Source of the DNA: Rhodospirillales bacterium Alpha_05
GTDB taxonomy: Bacteria; Pseudomonadota; Alphaproteobacteria; Rhodospirillales; Rhodospirillaceae
DNA: 6,595 nt
Direction of reading: 5' to 3'
Assembly (NCBI GenBank): GCA_001603335.1
Contig: LUYR01000113.1
Location: 1 to 6,595 of the forward strand
Within the stretch, counting starts at the first letter, position 1. Each line of letters begins with the position of its first letter. The translations under genes and the position numbers were made by a program. Positions 1-6,595 of the stretch are shown piece after piece. The notes beneath the pieces were generated by a model, which worked only from the letters and a program-made list of their open reading frames with translations, had not been told where the DNA came from and ran no database searches.

Positions 1-471
1 GCGCTCGCGCCCGAGCCCGAGCCCGCGCAGGAAGCCCAGGTCGCCGCCCTTCCGCCGCCCAAGGCCGCGGCGATCCCGAAGCCGCCGCCGCGCCAGGGCA
101 AGGGCCTCGAATGGCCGGTCAAGGGGCAGGTGGTGGTGCCTTACGGTTCGGTGGCGAAGGGGATGCGCAACGACGGCATCAACATTTCCGCCAAGCTCGG
201 CACTTCGATCCGCGCCGCCGAAGCGGGGGTGGTCGCGTATGCCGGGAACGAGCTCAAGGGCTTCGGCAACATGCTCCTGATCAAGCACGCGGGCGGCCTG
301 ATCACCACCTACGCCCACGCCGACGAGATCAAGGTGCAGCGCGGCGCGACGGTGAAGCGCGGCCAGATCATCGCCTCGGTCGGCCAAACCGGCTCGGTGA
401 GCTCGCCCCAGCTCCATTTCGAGGTCCGCCAGGGCGCGAAAGCCGTCGACCCGATGCAGTACCTCGACTGA
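1..471 (+). CDS. nlpD: NlpD-like LytM/M23-fold envelope protein, C-terminal part (5' end outside window)
   Basis: The reading frame is open from the first base and ends at TGA 469-471, giving 156 residues. The true start lies to the left; the GTG at position 130 falls inside the folded domain and is not a credible start. Residues 1-35 are an Ala/Pro/Glu-rich linker (PEPEP, LPPPK, PKPPPR). Residues 38-156 form a LytM (peptidase M23) domain very like E. coli NlpD, with VVAYAGNELKGFGNMLLIKH, the TYAH motif (H106) and LHFEVR near the end. The usual metal motif HxGID reads N57-D-G-I-N61, and the usual HxH reads Q137-L-H139, so only some catalytic histidines remain. In the family, such degenerate LytM proteins do not cut peptidoglycan but activate N-acetylmuramoyl-L-alanine amidases during cell separation. 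I infer that role here. A periplasmic or outer-membrane location is expected, but the signal sequence and any LysM domain would lie outside the window. DipM-like factors are an alternative name. Confidence 0.85.
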   Translation, partial: ALAPEPEPAQEAQVAALPPPKAAAIPKPPPRQGKGLEWPVKGQVVVPYGSVAKGMRNDGINISAKLGTSIRAAEAGVVAYAGNELKGFGNMLLIKHAGGLITTYAHADEIKVQRGATVKRGQIIASVGQTGSVSSPQLHFEVRQGAKAVDPMQYLD

Positions 472-1338
472 TCAGGCGAACTGCGGCGGAATGCCGAGGC
501 GGCCGCACAGGTCGAGGAAGAACTGCCAGGCGACGCGGCCCGAGCGGCCGCCGCGGCTCATCGACCACGCCAGCGCCTCGGCCTGGATCTGGTCGAACGG
601 CACCTCGATGCCGGTGGCGTCGCAATAGCCGCGCACGATGTCGAAATAGGTGTCCTGATCCATGTTGTGGAAGCCGATCCACATGCCGAAGCGATCGGAG
701 AGGGAGACTTTCTCCTCCACCGCTTCACCCTGGTGAATCGCGCCGACGCGCTCGTTCTCGATCATCTGCCGGCTCATCAGGTGGCGGCGGTTCGAGGTGG
801 CGTAAAACAGCACGGAATCCGGTCGGCCCTCGAGACCGCCGTCGAGCACCGACTTCAGCGACTTGTAGCTCTCGTCCTGGTTCTCGAACGACAGATCGTC
901 GCAGAATAGCAGAAAGCGACGGTCGGACGCCGCGAGGTGGCGGAGCAGGCGGGGCAGGGAGGGGATGTCTTCCCGCTGGATTTCGATCATCGCGAGGTTG
1001 CCGCCCGCGAGCAGGTTCGCCTCGGCGTGCACCGCCTTCACCAGCGACGACTTGCCGGTGCCGCGCGCCCCCCAGAGAAGCGCGTTGTTGGCGGGCAAGC
1101 CCTTGAGGAATCGCAAGGTATTCTCGAGCAGCCGGTCCTTTTGCGCCTCGATCCCCTTGAGCAGCCCGAGCGGTAGGCAGTTGACCCGGCGCACCGCGAG
1201 GAGCGCGTCCGGCCCGGTCTGCCAGACGAAGGCGTCGGCGTCGTCGGCGATCACAACCGGTGCGACCGGCGGGTGTTCGCGCTCGAGCGCGGCGGCGATG
1301 CGTTCCAGGGCTTGCAGGACTTGCGCCATTTCGGACAT
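472..1338 (-). CDS. AAA+-like ATPase of the DUF815 family
   Basis: This is a complete gene of 288 residues. The ATG at 1338-1336 follows a GAGGAG ribosome site with 8 bases between, which supports this start over the ATG three codons later. An ATP-binding core is visible: Walker A GARGTGKSS at residues 90-98, Walker B FLLFCDD at 142-148, a sensor-1-like segment YATSNRRHL at 179-187, a possible arginine-finger segment SLSDRFG at 212-218, and a possible sensor-2 segment GRSGRVAWQF at 264-273. The first 50 residues include a short predicted helix (LQALERIAAALERE). There is no signal peptide or membrane segment, so it should be cytoplasmic. This combination and length match the DUF815 ATPase family, whose substrate and cellular role are not well established. 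It is transcribed away from yajC and towards the NlpD-like gene, and ends exactly where that gene ends. The family call is firm; I assign no function beyond ATP binding and probable hydrolysis. Confidence 0.88.
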   Translation of the reverse strand: MSEMAQVLQALERIAAALEREHPPVAPVVIADDADAFVWQTGPDALLAVRRVNCLPLGLLKGIEAQKDRLLENTLRFLKGLPANNALLWGARGTGKSSLVKAVHAEANLLAGGNLAMIEIQREDIPSLPRLLRHLAASDRRFLLFCDDLSFENQDESYKSLKSVLDGGLEGRPDSVLFYATSNRRHLMSRQMIENERVGAIHQGEAVEEKVSLSDRFGMWIGFHNMDQDTYFDIVRGYCDATGIEVPFDQIQAEALAWSMSRGGRSGRVAWQFFLDLCGRLGIPPQFA

Positions 1339-1346
1339 CGGATTAG

Positions 1347-1352
1347 CTCCTC
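1347..1352 (-). promoter_or_regulatory. Ribosome binding site of the DUF815 ATPase gene
   Basis: The minus strand reads GAGGAG, a strong match to the anti-Shine-Dalgarno sequence, 8 bases before the ATG at 1338. It decides the start in favour of MSEMAQ over the internal methionine at codon 4. Confidence 0.75.
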
Positions 1353-1412
1353 GGAGCGGTGGGCTTGGGTTTGAAGGCCCGAGACAATCACAAAACTAAC
1401 ATCGGTTAAACA

Positions 1413-1440
1413 TTGAATCTCGTGCCCCGACGTTTATAGT
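1413..1440 (+). promoter_or_regulatory. Predicted sigma-70-type promoter for yajC-secD-secF
   Basis: TTGAAT (1413-1418) and TATAGT (1435-1440) are separated by 16 bases and lie in an AT-rich pocket (about 1385-1440) within otherwise very GC-rich DNA. Transcription would start near 1447, leaving a leader of about 95 bases before the yajC ATG. Both hexamers are close to the sigma-70 consensus, and no better pair is visible in the 203-base divergent gap. I saw no equally good promoter on the opposite strand for the ATPase gene. This is a prediction from sequence pattern only. Confidence 0.5.
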
Positions 1441-1525
1441 CCGTCGATCGTATGCGCCCGACCGGCGCGACGCACCGATCAACGTTTCGTCCGGTACCGG
1501 AATATCTCGCGACCGGGGCGTTCAT

Positions 1526-1531
1526 GAGGAG
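1526..1531 (+). promoter_or_regulatory. Ribosome binding site that fixes the yajC start
   Basis: GAGGAG lies 10 bases before the ATG at 1542. Two earlier in-frame ATGs (1452 and 1524) have no comparable site, and this one overlaps the 1524 codon, so 1542 is the likely start. Confidence 0.7.
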
Positions 1532-1541
1532 CTTTGGATAC

Positions 1542-1958
1542 ATGCTGATTTCGCCCGCCTTCGCCCAGACTGCCGGTGGTGCTCCCGGCTTTGGCTTCGA
1601 GCAGATGCTGCCGTTGGTCCTGGTCTTTGCGATCTTTTACTTCCTGCTGATCCGTCCGCAGCAGAAGCGCGCCAAGGAACACAAGGCGATGCTCTCGGGG
1701 ATCAAGCGCGGCGACCGTATCGTCACCGGTGGCGGCATCGTCGGCACGGTGACCAAGACCGTCGACAACGAGCTGACCGTCGAAATCGCCGAAAACCTGC
1801 GGGTCAAGGTGACGCGCGAGACCGTTCTCGGCATCTACAAGGAACGCGCCGCCGCTCCCGAATCGAAGGGCGACGATGCCGCGACCCCGACCCCCGCGAA
1901 CGACGCGGAGAAGCCGGTTTCCGGCTCGAAGCTGCGCCGTCTCCTCGGCGGCAAGTAA
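1542..1958 (+). CDS. yajC: YajC, Sec translocon accessory membrane protein
   Basis: This 138-residue protein is a small subunit of the SecDF-YajC complex, which associates with SecYEG in the inner membrane and helps late steps of protein export and membrane insertion. It opens MLISPAFAQ, typical of alphaproteobacterial YajC, followed by a Gly/Ala-rich stretch. One membrane helix spans about residues 22-37 (MLPLVLVFAIFYFLLI) and is followed by the signature RPQQKR at 38-43. The cytoplasmic YajC domain (GIKRGDRIVTGGGIVGTV, then VKVTRETV) runs to about residue 100. Residues 101-138 form an extra tail rich in Ala, Pro and charged residues, ending in basic KLRRLLGGK; E. coli YajC (about 110 residues) lacks most of this. 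The ATG at 1542 is chosen because of its GAGGAG site; the longer frame from 1452 adds an unconserved N-terminus. It is first in the yajC-secD-secF operon, with 84 bases before secD. Confidence 0.95.
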   Translation: MLISPAFAQTAGGAPGFGFEQMLPLVLVFAIFYFLLIRPQQKRAKEHKAMLSGIKRGDRIVTGGGIVGTVTKTVDNELTVEIAENLRVKVTRETVLGIYKERAAAPESKGDDAATPTPANDAEKPVSGSKLRRLLGGK

Positions 1959-1960
1959 CA

Positions 1961-2008
1961 GCGCGTCCAACGCGCGTGTCGGTCGTTGCGCCCGGGGTCT
2001 CCGGGCGC
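1961..2008 (+). other. Two adjacent GC-rich hairpins between yajC and secD
   Basis: The 84-base yajC-secD gap holds two stem-loops. The first is GCGCGT (1961-1966) paired with ACGCGC (1970-1975), with a 3-base loop. The second is GCGCCCGG (1988-1995) paired exactly with CCGGGCGC (2001-2008), with a 5-base loop. No T-run follows either, so they do not look like Rho-independent terminators. They could affect mRNA stability or the relative amounts of YajC and SecD, which is inference. In DNA this GC-rich, short palindromes are expected fairly often. Confidence 0.4.
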
Positions 2009-2042
2009 GGCGGCTTGCCCTGATCTACCCGAAGGTCGTCCG

Positions 2043-3614
2043 ATGCTGTACTTTCAGAAGTGGAAGCTTGCCCTCGTCGCGCTGGTGCTGGCCGCGGGCG
2101 TGATGTTCGCCGCGCCCAATCTCGTCGGCCGCGACACCACCGACAAGATGCCGAGCTGGCTGCAACCGTTGAGCCTCGGGCTCGACCTTCAGGGAGGCTC
2201 GCACCTCCTCCTCGAGCTCAACACCGGCGAATTGATCCGCGACAAGCTCGAGGGCGTCGTCGACGTCGCCCGCGGCGCGCTGCGGACGGAAAAGCTGCGC
2301 TACACCGGCCTTGCGGTGAAGGACGGCGCGGTGGTGGCGACGATCCTCGGCGACGACGCCGAACGCGCCCAGGCGCGCAAGGCGCTGCGCTCCGCGATCC
2401 CCTCCGCCGACGTCGAGATGGACGACCAGGGCCTGGTCAAGATCACCTACGGCGAGAAGGCGCGTAAGGCGATGCTCGAGGGCGCGCTTTCGACCACCCT
2501 CGACATCATCCGCAAGCGCATCGACGAACTCGGCACCCGCGAGCCGTCGATCCAGCGCCAGGGCGACAACCGCATCGTCATCCAACTGCCGGGCGTCTCG
2601 GATCCGAAGCGGGCGCGCGAGGTGATCGGCAAGACCGCCCGCATGACCTTCCACCTCGTCGATTCCGACACCTCGGTGGAAGACGCGATGCGCGGCCGGA
2701 TTCCGCCGGGTTCGATGCTTCTCGAAGGCATGGATACCCGGCCCGACGGACAAAAACAGTATTACGTGGTGCGCAAGAAGGTCGAGGTCGCGGGCGAGCA
2801 TCTCGTCGACGCGCAGCCGACCTTCGACCAGGGCGCGCCGGTGGTGTCGTTCCGCTTCGACGCGCTCGGCGGCCGCATCTTCGGCAAGGTCACGGCGGAA
2901 AACGTCGGCCACAATCTCGCGATCGTGCTCGACAACAAGGTGGTCTCCGCGCCCAACATCCGCAGCGCGATCCTCCAGGGCAACGGCGTGATCACCGGCG
3001 GCTTCTCGACCCAGGGCGCGAGCGACCTCGCGCTGCTGCTGCGCTCGGGCGCGCTGCCGACCTCGATCACCTTCCTCGAGGAACGTTCGGTCGGTCCGAG
3101 CCTCGGCGCGGACTCGATCCGTGCGGGCACGATGGCGAGCTTCGTCGGCCTCGCGCTGGTGATCGGGTTCATGGTCGTCGCCTACGGCCTGTTCGGCATC
3201 TTCGCCAATATCGCGCTGCTGCTGAACATGGTGCTGCTGATCGGCGGCCTCTCCGCGATCGGCGCGACCCTGACGCTGCCCGGCATCGCCGGCATCGTCC
3301 TCACCATGGGCATGGCGGTCGACGCCAACGTGCTGATCTTCGAGCGCATGCGCGAGGAATCGAAGAACGGCCGCTCGGTGCTGAGCTCGATCGAGGCCGG
3401 GTTCTCCCGCGCCTTCGCCACCATCCTCGACGCCAACATCACCACGCTCGCCGCGGCGCTGCTGCTCTACCACTTCGGCTCCGGCCCGGTGCGCGGCTTC
3501 GCGGTGACGCTGGGCCTCGGCATTCTCACCTCGATGTTCTCGGCGGTGATGCTGACGCGCATGATGGTGGTTCTGTGGGCGCGCCGTCGGCGCCCCACCG
3601 AACTGCCGGTCTGA
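2043..3614 (+). CDS. secD: SecD, protein translocase subunit
   Basis: This 523-residue RND-family membrane protein pairs with SecF. The complex uses the proton-motive force to pull exported proteins out on the periplasmic side of SecYEG. The first membrane helix is at about residues 8-27, followed by the SecD signature LGLDLQGGSHLLLEL at 45-59. A long periplasmic region (about 60-360) includes DIIRKRIDELGTREPSIQRQGDNRIVIQLPG (154-184) and the VVSAPNIRSAILQGNGVITGGF segment (300-321). Five C-terminal helices lie at about 363-512, with the conserved MAVDANVLIFERMREE at 424-439; its Asp427 corresponds to the proton-relay aspartate of the family. The protein ends in a basic ARRRRP tail. The ATG at 2043 is preferred over an upstream in-frame ATG at 1986 because GAAGG lies 7 bases ahead of it and MLYFQKWK matches alphaproteobacterial SecD starts. 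The stop is 22 bases before secF, so the two are almost certainly cotranscribed. Confidence 0.97.
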   Translation: MLYFQKWKLALVALVLAAGVMFAAPNLVGRDTTDKMPSWLQPLSLGLDLQGGSHLLLELNTGELIRDKLEGVVDVARGALRTEKLRYTGLAVKDGAVVATILGDDAERAQARKALRSAIPSADVEMDDQGLVKITYGEKARKAMLEGALSTTLDIIRKRIDELGTREPSIQRQGDNRIVIQLPGVSDPKRAREVIGKTARMTFHLVDSDTSVEDAMRGRIPPGSMLLEGMDTRPDGQKQYYVVRKKVEVAGEHLVDAQPTFDQGAPVVSFRFDALGGRIFGKVTAENVGHNLAIVLDNKVVSAPNIRSAILQGNGVITGGFSTQGASDLALLLRSGALPTSITFLEERSVGPSLGADSIRAGTMASFVGLALVIGFMVVAYGLFGIFANIALLLNMVLLIGGLSAIGATLTLPGIAGIVLTMGMAVDANVLIFERMREESKNGRSVLSSIEAGFSRAFATILDANITTLAAALLLYHFGSGPVRGFAVTLGLGILTSMFSAVMLTRMMVVLWARRRRPTELPV

Positions 3615-3636
3615 TCAGGGAAGGGAGTTTTCCGCA

Positions 3637-4584
3637 ATGTTCCGTGGCATCAAGTTCCTTCCCGGTGAAACCAGGATCGACTTCGTCGGCAAGCGTTTCA
3701 TCGCGTTGTTCTTCTCGGTGATGCTGCTTGGCGGCACCGGGGTTCTGCTGCTCACCAAGGGCCTCAACTACGGCATCGACTTCTCGGGCGGCATCCAGAT
3801 GGAAGTCCGCTCCGACAAGCCGGTCGACCTCCACGATCTCCGCACCCGCCTCAACGACCTGGGCGTCGGCGAAATCGGCCTGCAGGGCATCGGCGACACT
3901 GGCCGCGAGGTGATGATCCGCATTCCCGCGTTCAACGACGAAGTCACCCAGAACGCCGCCCTCAAGCAGGTGCGCGACACCCTCGGGCCGTCGTTCGAGG
4001 ATCGCCGCACCGAAGTCGTCGGGCCGAAGGTCGGCGAGGAGCTGATCCGTGACGGCATCCTCGCGACGATCCTCGCGATGGTGGCGATCTCGGGCTACAT
4101 CTGGCTGCGCTTCGAGTGGCACTTCGGCGTCGGGGGCATGCTCGCGCTGATCCACGACGTGGTGCTGACCATCGGCTTTTACTCGATCACCGGGCTCGAG
4201 TTCAGCCTCACCTCGGTGGCGGCGGTGCTGACGGTGGCGGGCTACTCGATCAACGACACCGTCGTGATCTACGACCGCGTGCGCGAGAACCTGCGCAAGT
4301 TCAAGAAGATGCCGATCTCCGACCTGCTCAACCTGAGCGTCAACGAGACGATGTCGCGAACCATCCTCACCGGTGGCACCACGATCATCTCGGTGCTGGC
4401 GATCGCGCTGTTCGGCGGCGAGGTCCTGCGCGGCTTCGCGCTCGCGATGATCCTCGGCGTGGTGATCGGTACGTTCTCGTCGGTCTATATCGCGCTGCCG
4501 GTGCTGATCTACTTCAAGCTCCGCAACACCGACGCGATCGCGCCGCTCGAGCCCGATGCCGAGCCCGGCGCGAACCAGGGTTGA
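3637..4584 (+). CDS. secF: SecF, protein translocase subunit
   Basis: This 315-residue inner-membrane protein is the partner of SecD in the proton-driven export complex. A first membrane helix lies at about residues 20-40, followed by the SecF signature LNYGIDFSGGIQMEV (43-57). A periplasmic domain of about 75 residues follows, containing a conserved VVGPKVGEEL (127-136). Five more helices span about 138-295. The fourth-helix motif AGYSINDTVVIYDRVREN (201-218) carries Asp207, equivalent to the family's functional aspartate, followed by the TMSRTILTGGTT segment (238-249). The tail after residue 296 is short and acidic. The ATG follows AAGGGAG with 9 bases between. The length is normal and secD and secF are not fused. 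It is the last gene of the operon; a strong terminator begins about 12 bases after its stop. Confidence 0.97.
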   Translation: MFRGIKFLPGETRIDFVGKRFIALFFSVMLLGGTGVLLLTKGLNYGIDFSGGIQMEVRSDKPVDLHDLRTRLNDLGVGEIGLQGIGDTGREVMIRIPAFNDEVTQNAALKQVRDTLGPSFEDRRTEVVGPKVGEELIRDGILATILAMVAISGYIWLRFEWHFGVGGMLALIHDVVLTIGFYSITGLEFSLTSVAAVLTVAGYSINDTVVIYDRVRENLRKFKKMPISDLLNLSVNETMSRTILTGGTTIISVLAIALFGGEVLRGFALAMILGVVIGTFSSVYIALPVLIYFKLRNTDAIAPLEPDAEPGANQG

Positions 4585-4595
4585 CGGTCCAAATA

Positions 4596-4630
4596 AAAAC
4601 GGCGGGGAAATTCCCCGCCGTTTTGCTTTT
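4596..4630. terminator. Bidirectional Rho-independent terminator between secF and sodB
   Basis: The stem is AAAACGGCGGGG (4596-4607) paired with CCCCGCCGTTTT (4613-4624), 12 perfect base pairs around an AAATT pentaloop whose ends can also pair. Downstream on the plus strand come TTTT, GC, TTTT. On the minus strand the stem is followed by TTTTTATTT. It can therefore end transcription of secF from the left and of sodB from the right, as expected between convergent genes. Confidence 0.93.
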
Positions 4631-4644
4631 CCGGAATGCGGCGA

Positions 4645-5247
<603 letters not shown>

Positions 5248-5255
5248 GTGGCGTT

Positions 5256-5261
5256 CTCCTT
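5256..5261 (-). promoter_or_regulatory. Ribosome binding site that fixes the sodB start
   Basis: The minus strand reads AAGGAG 8 bases before the ATG at 5247. It rules against the longer open frame that runs back to 5391. Confidence 0.8.
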
Positions 5262-5298
5262 CTTGTTGGGTGGGCGCCGCGCGAATGCGACGCACAAG

Positions 5299-5337
5299 TA
5301 TCTCTCTCCCCACGCATTTAGGTGCGGGGGGGAGATA
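5299..5337. repeat. Imperfect inverted repeat between hpnE and sodB
   Basis: The left arm is TATCTC, then TCTCCCC, then A, then CGCA (5299-5316). The right arm is TGCG, GGGGG, GAGATA (5323-5337). Around a 6-base loop, four pairs at the loop (CGCA/TGCG), about five G-C or wobble pairs, and six outer pairs (TATCTC/GAGATA) form, interrupted by a 1-base and a 2-base bulge. No T-run follows on either strand, so it is not a typical Rho-independent terminator. On the minus strand it lies 35 bases past the hpnE stop and about 52 bases before the sodB start. It could end hpnE transcription, protect the sodB mRNA, or be a protein-binding operator. I found no convincing sigma-70 promoter for sodB beside it. 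Confidence 0.6.
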
Positions 5338-5371
5338 AGTTAAGGGCGGAGAACGCGATTTTCGCCGAATG

Positions 5372-6595
5372 TCATGCTTTCGCAGCAGCAATCACGGCCT
5401 GGGCGGCGATGATGCCGGAGCGCACCGCGCACTCGATCGTCGAGGGCAGGCCGGTGTCGGTCCAGTCGCCCGCGAGGAACAGGTTGGGGTGGGCGGTGAC
5501 CGCCCGTGGGCGGAGGCGGAAGGCCTCGGGCGTGGCGGCGCTGGTGGCGCGTTTTTCGACGATGCGGTGCCAGGGCGGCGGCATCGCCGCAGCCGACTTC
5601 GGCAGTACGCGACGTGCTTCCGCCCATACCGTCGCGGCGAGGGCGTCGGGGTCGAGGTCGGGCCCGGTGCCCGCAATCGTCGCCGAAACCACGCCGCCGC
5701 GCCAGAACACCCAGTCGGCGATGCCGCCAACGATGCCGCAAAACCCGAGGCCCTGGTCGACGTCGGTGCGGAAATGCAGGTTGGCGATCGGCGCGGAGGG
5801 AATCTCGGGCACCGCATCGGGGCAAAGCCGATGCGCGACCGCGTTGGGGATCGCGAGAATCACCGCCTCGTCGCTGGCCTCGACGCTGCCCTTGCGGAAC
5901 ACCAGCCGCCGCACCCGGCCTTCGCCGCGGTCGAGGGCGAGGAGCGGCGAATTGAGCCGAACGTCGACGCCGCGACCGCGCAAATGGCTGAGCGCCGGTT
6001 CGGCGACGATTTCGGACCACGGCCGCCCCGCCTGGAGCGGACGCCCGCCCGCCGCGCCGTCCATTGCGAGCGCGCGTAGCACGTCGGCGGCGTGAGGGGC
6101 GGAAACCGATCCTGGATCGGCATTGAACACCGCGGTGAGGAACGGCTTCCAGAACCGCCGCCACGCGATCCCGTGGGTGGGGACGCGGTCGCCGACCCGT
6201 TCGCCCTCCTTGGCGGTGAGCAGGCGGATGCCCTCGCGCAGCATGCAGACCTTGCCGACGTCCGGCACCCTCATCCCCTTGCCCAGCATCCACAGCGCGC
6301 TTTCGCCGCCCGGCGTGATCCGCCAGTGGGCGTTGTCGGCGAGGTCGAGGAATTCGGTGCCGTCGCGCGGGATCAGGCTGGTGGAGGGCGCGCCGACGCC
6401 GCGCAGGAATTCGAGTGCGGAGCGGTTGCCGGAAAACAGCAGGTGGCTGCCGTTGTCGATCGCGGTGCCGAAGCGCTGGTCGGGGAGGGAACGGCAGCGT
6501 CCGCCCGCGTGCGCGGCGGCCTCGAACAGCCGCACCCGCACCCCCGCCTGGTTCAGGCTCCAGGCGGCGGCGAGGCCCGCGAGACCGGCGCCGAC
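5372..6595 (-). CDS. hpnE: HpnE, hydroxysqualene dehydroxylase (N-terminus outside window)
   Basis: The frame is open from the right edge to TGA at 5374-5372, giving 407 residues and lacking probably only a few to about ten at the start. The GTG at 6541 would cut off the FAD-binding motif and is not the true start. It is an FAD-dependent amine-oxidase/desaturase-fold enzyme. The dinucleotide-binding GAGLAG is at residues 2-7, the ribose-binding Glu is E25, and GGRCRS is at 31-36. DNGSHLLFSGN follows at 47-57, the FWKPFLTAVFNADP segment at 148-161, and the C-terminal FAD motif NLFLAGDWTDTGLPSTIE at 371-388. These match HpnE, which in the known pathway reduces hydroxysqualene to squalene after HpnC and HpnD, feeding squalene-hopene cyclase for hopanoid lipids. 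HpnC/HpnD genes are expected just beyond the right edge. Carotenoid desaturases such as CrtI are relatives but fit the motifs less well. Confidence 0.9.
   Translation of the reverse strand, partial: VGAGLAGLAAAWSLNQAGVRVRLFEAAAHAGGRCRSLPDQRFGTAIDNGSHLLFSGNRSALEFLRGVGAPSTSLIPRDGTEFLDLADNAHWRITPGGESALWMLGKGMRVPDVGKVCMLREGIRLLTAKEGERVGDRVPTHGIAWRRFWKPFLTAVFNADPGSVSAPHAADVLRALAMDGAAGGRPLQAGRPWSEIVAEPALSHLRGRGVDVRLNSPLLALDRGEGRVRRLVFRKGSVEASDEAVILAIPNAVAHRLCPDAVPEIPSAPIANLHFRTDVDQGLGFCGIVGGIADWVFWRGGVVSATIAGTGPDLDPDALAATVWAEARRVLPKSAAAMPPPWHRIVEKRATSAATPEAFRLRPRAVTAHPNLFLAGDWTDTGLPSTIECAVRSGIIAAQAVIAAAKA

Noticed and set aside
111..1106. Plus-strand open frame of 331 codons crossing the NlpD-like gene and the ATPase gene
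   Set aside because: It spans two real genes on opposite strands in a wrong frame, and its Arg/Gly/Pro-rich translation has no domain character.
1452..1541. Longer N-terminus for YajC from the ATG at 1452 or 1524
   Set aside because: Neither codon has a good ribosome site, and the added residues are not seen in the YajC family, while the 1542 start has GAGGAG 10 bases upstream.
1986..2042. Longer N-terminus for SecD from the ATG at 1986
   Set aside because: The extra 19 residues are unlike SecD N-termini and overlap the GC hairpin; the ATG at 2043 has a GAAGG site and a typical MLYF start.
2025..3473. Long minus-strand open frame of 482 codons opposite secD
   Set aside because: It is antisense to the clearly conserved secD, has the Arg/Asp/His/Glu/Ala-rich composition typical of frames mirrored from GC-rich codons, and shows no recognisable domain.
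5322..6095. Plus-strand open frames opposite hpnE
   Set aside because: They are antisense to a recognisable HpnE with both FAD motifs; the composition is typical of GC-rich shadow frames.

Overview
This is a GC-rich window of ordinary chromosomal housekeeping genes. The protein sequences and gene order look alphaproteobacterial, most like the Rhodospirillales and relatives. The clues are a YajC that begins MLISPAFAQ, a SecD that begins MLYF-x-x-WK, separate secD and secF genes, an NlpD-like protein and a DUF815-type ATPase next to yajC, and a hopanoid-pathway gene. The genus cannot be named from this sequence.

Layout, left to right. (1) Positions 1-471, plus strand: the C-terminal part of an NlpD/LytM-like (M23-fold) envelope protein whose metal site is degenerate, so it is probably an amidase activator and not an enzyme. 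(2) Positions 472-1338, minus strand: a complete AAA+-like ATPase of the DUF815 type. Its stop codon abuts the stop codon of the first gene with no base between them. (3) Positions 1339-1541: a divergent intergenic region with an AT-rich pocket and a plausible sigma-70 promoter reading right. (4) Positions 1542-4584, plus strand: yajC-secD-secF, the accessory module of the Sec translocon, closed by a strong bidirectional terminator at about 4596-4630. (5) Positions 4645-5247, minus strand: a complete iron-type superoxide dismutase (sodB). (6) Positions 5248-5371: a short gap with a long imperfect inverted repeat. (7) Positions 5372-6595, minus strand: hpnE, the hydroxysqualene dehydroxylase of squalene/hopanoid synthesis, cut by the right edge at its N-terminus.

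The genes share an envelope theme. YajC, SecD and SecF help drive export through SecYEG using the proton-motive force, the NlpD-like protein probably controls septal peptidoglycan splitting, and HpnE supplies squalene for hopanoid membrane lipids. SodB is a cytoplasmic oxidative-stress enzyme placed between the sec and hpn genes. I found no mobile element, CRISPR array, tRNA or rRNA, and no convincing undescribed system. The items most worth a second look are the degenerate metal site of the NlpD-like protein, the poorly understood ATPase beside the Sec module, the inverted repeat ahead of sodB, and the paired hairpins between yajC and secD.
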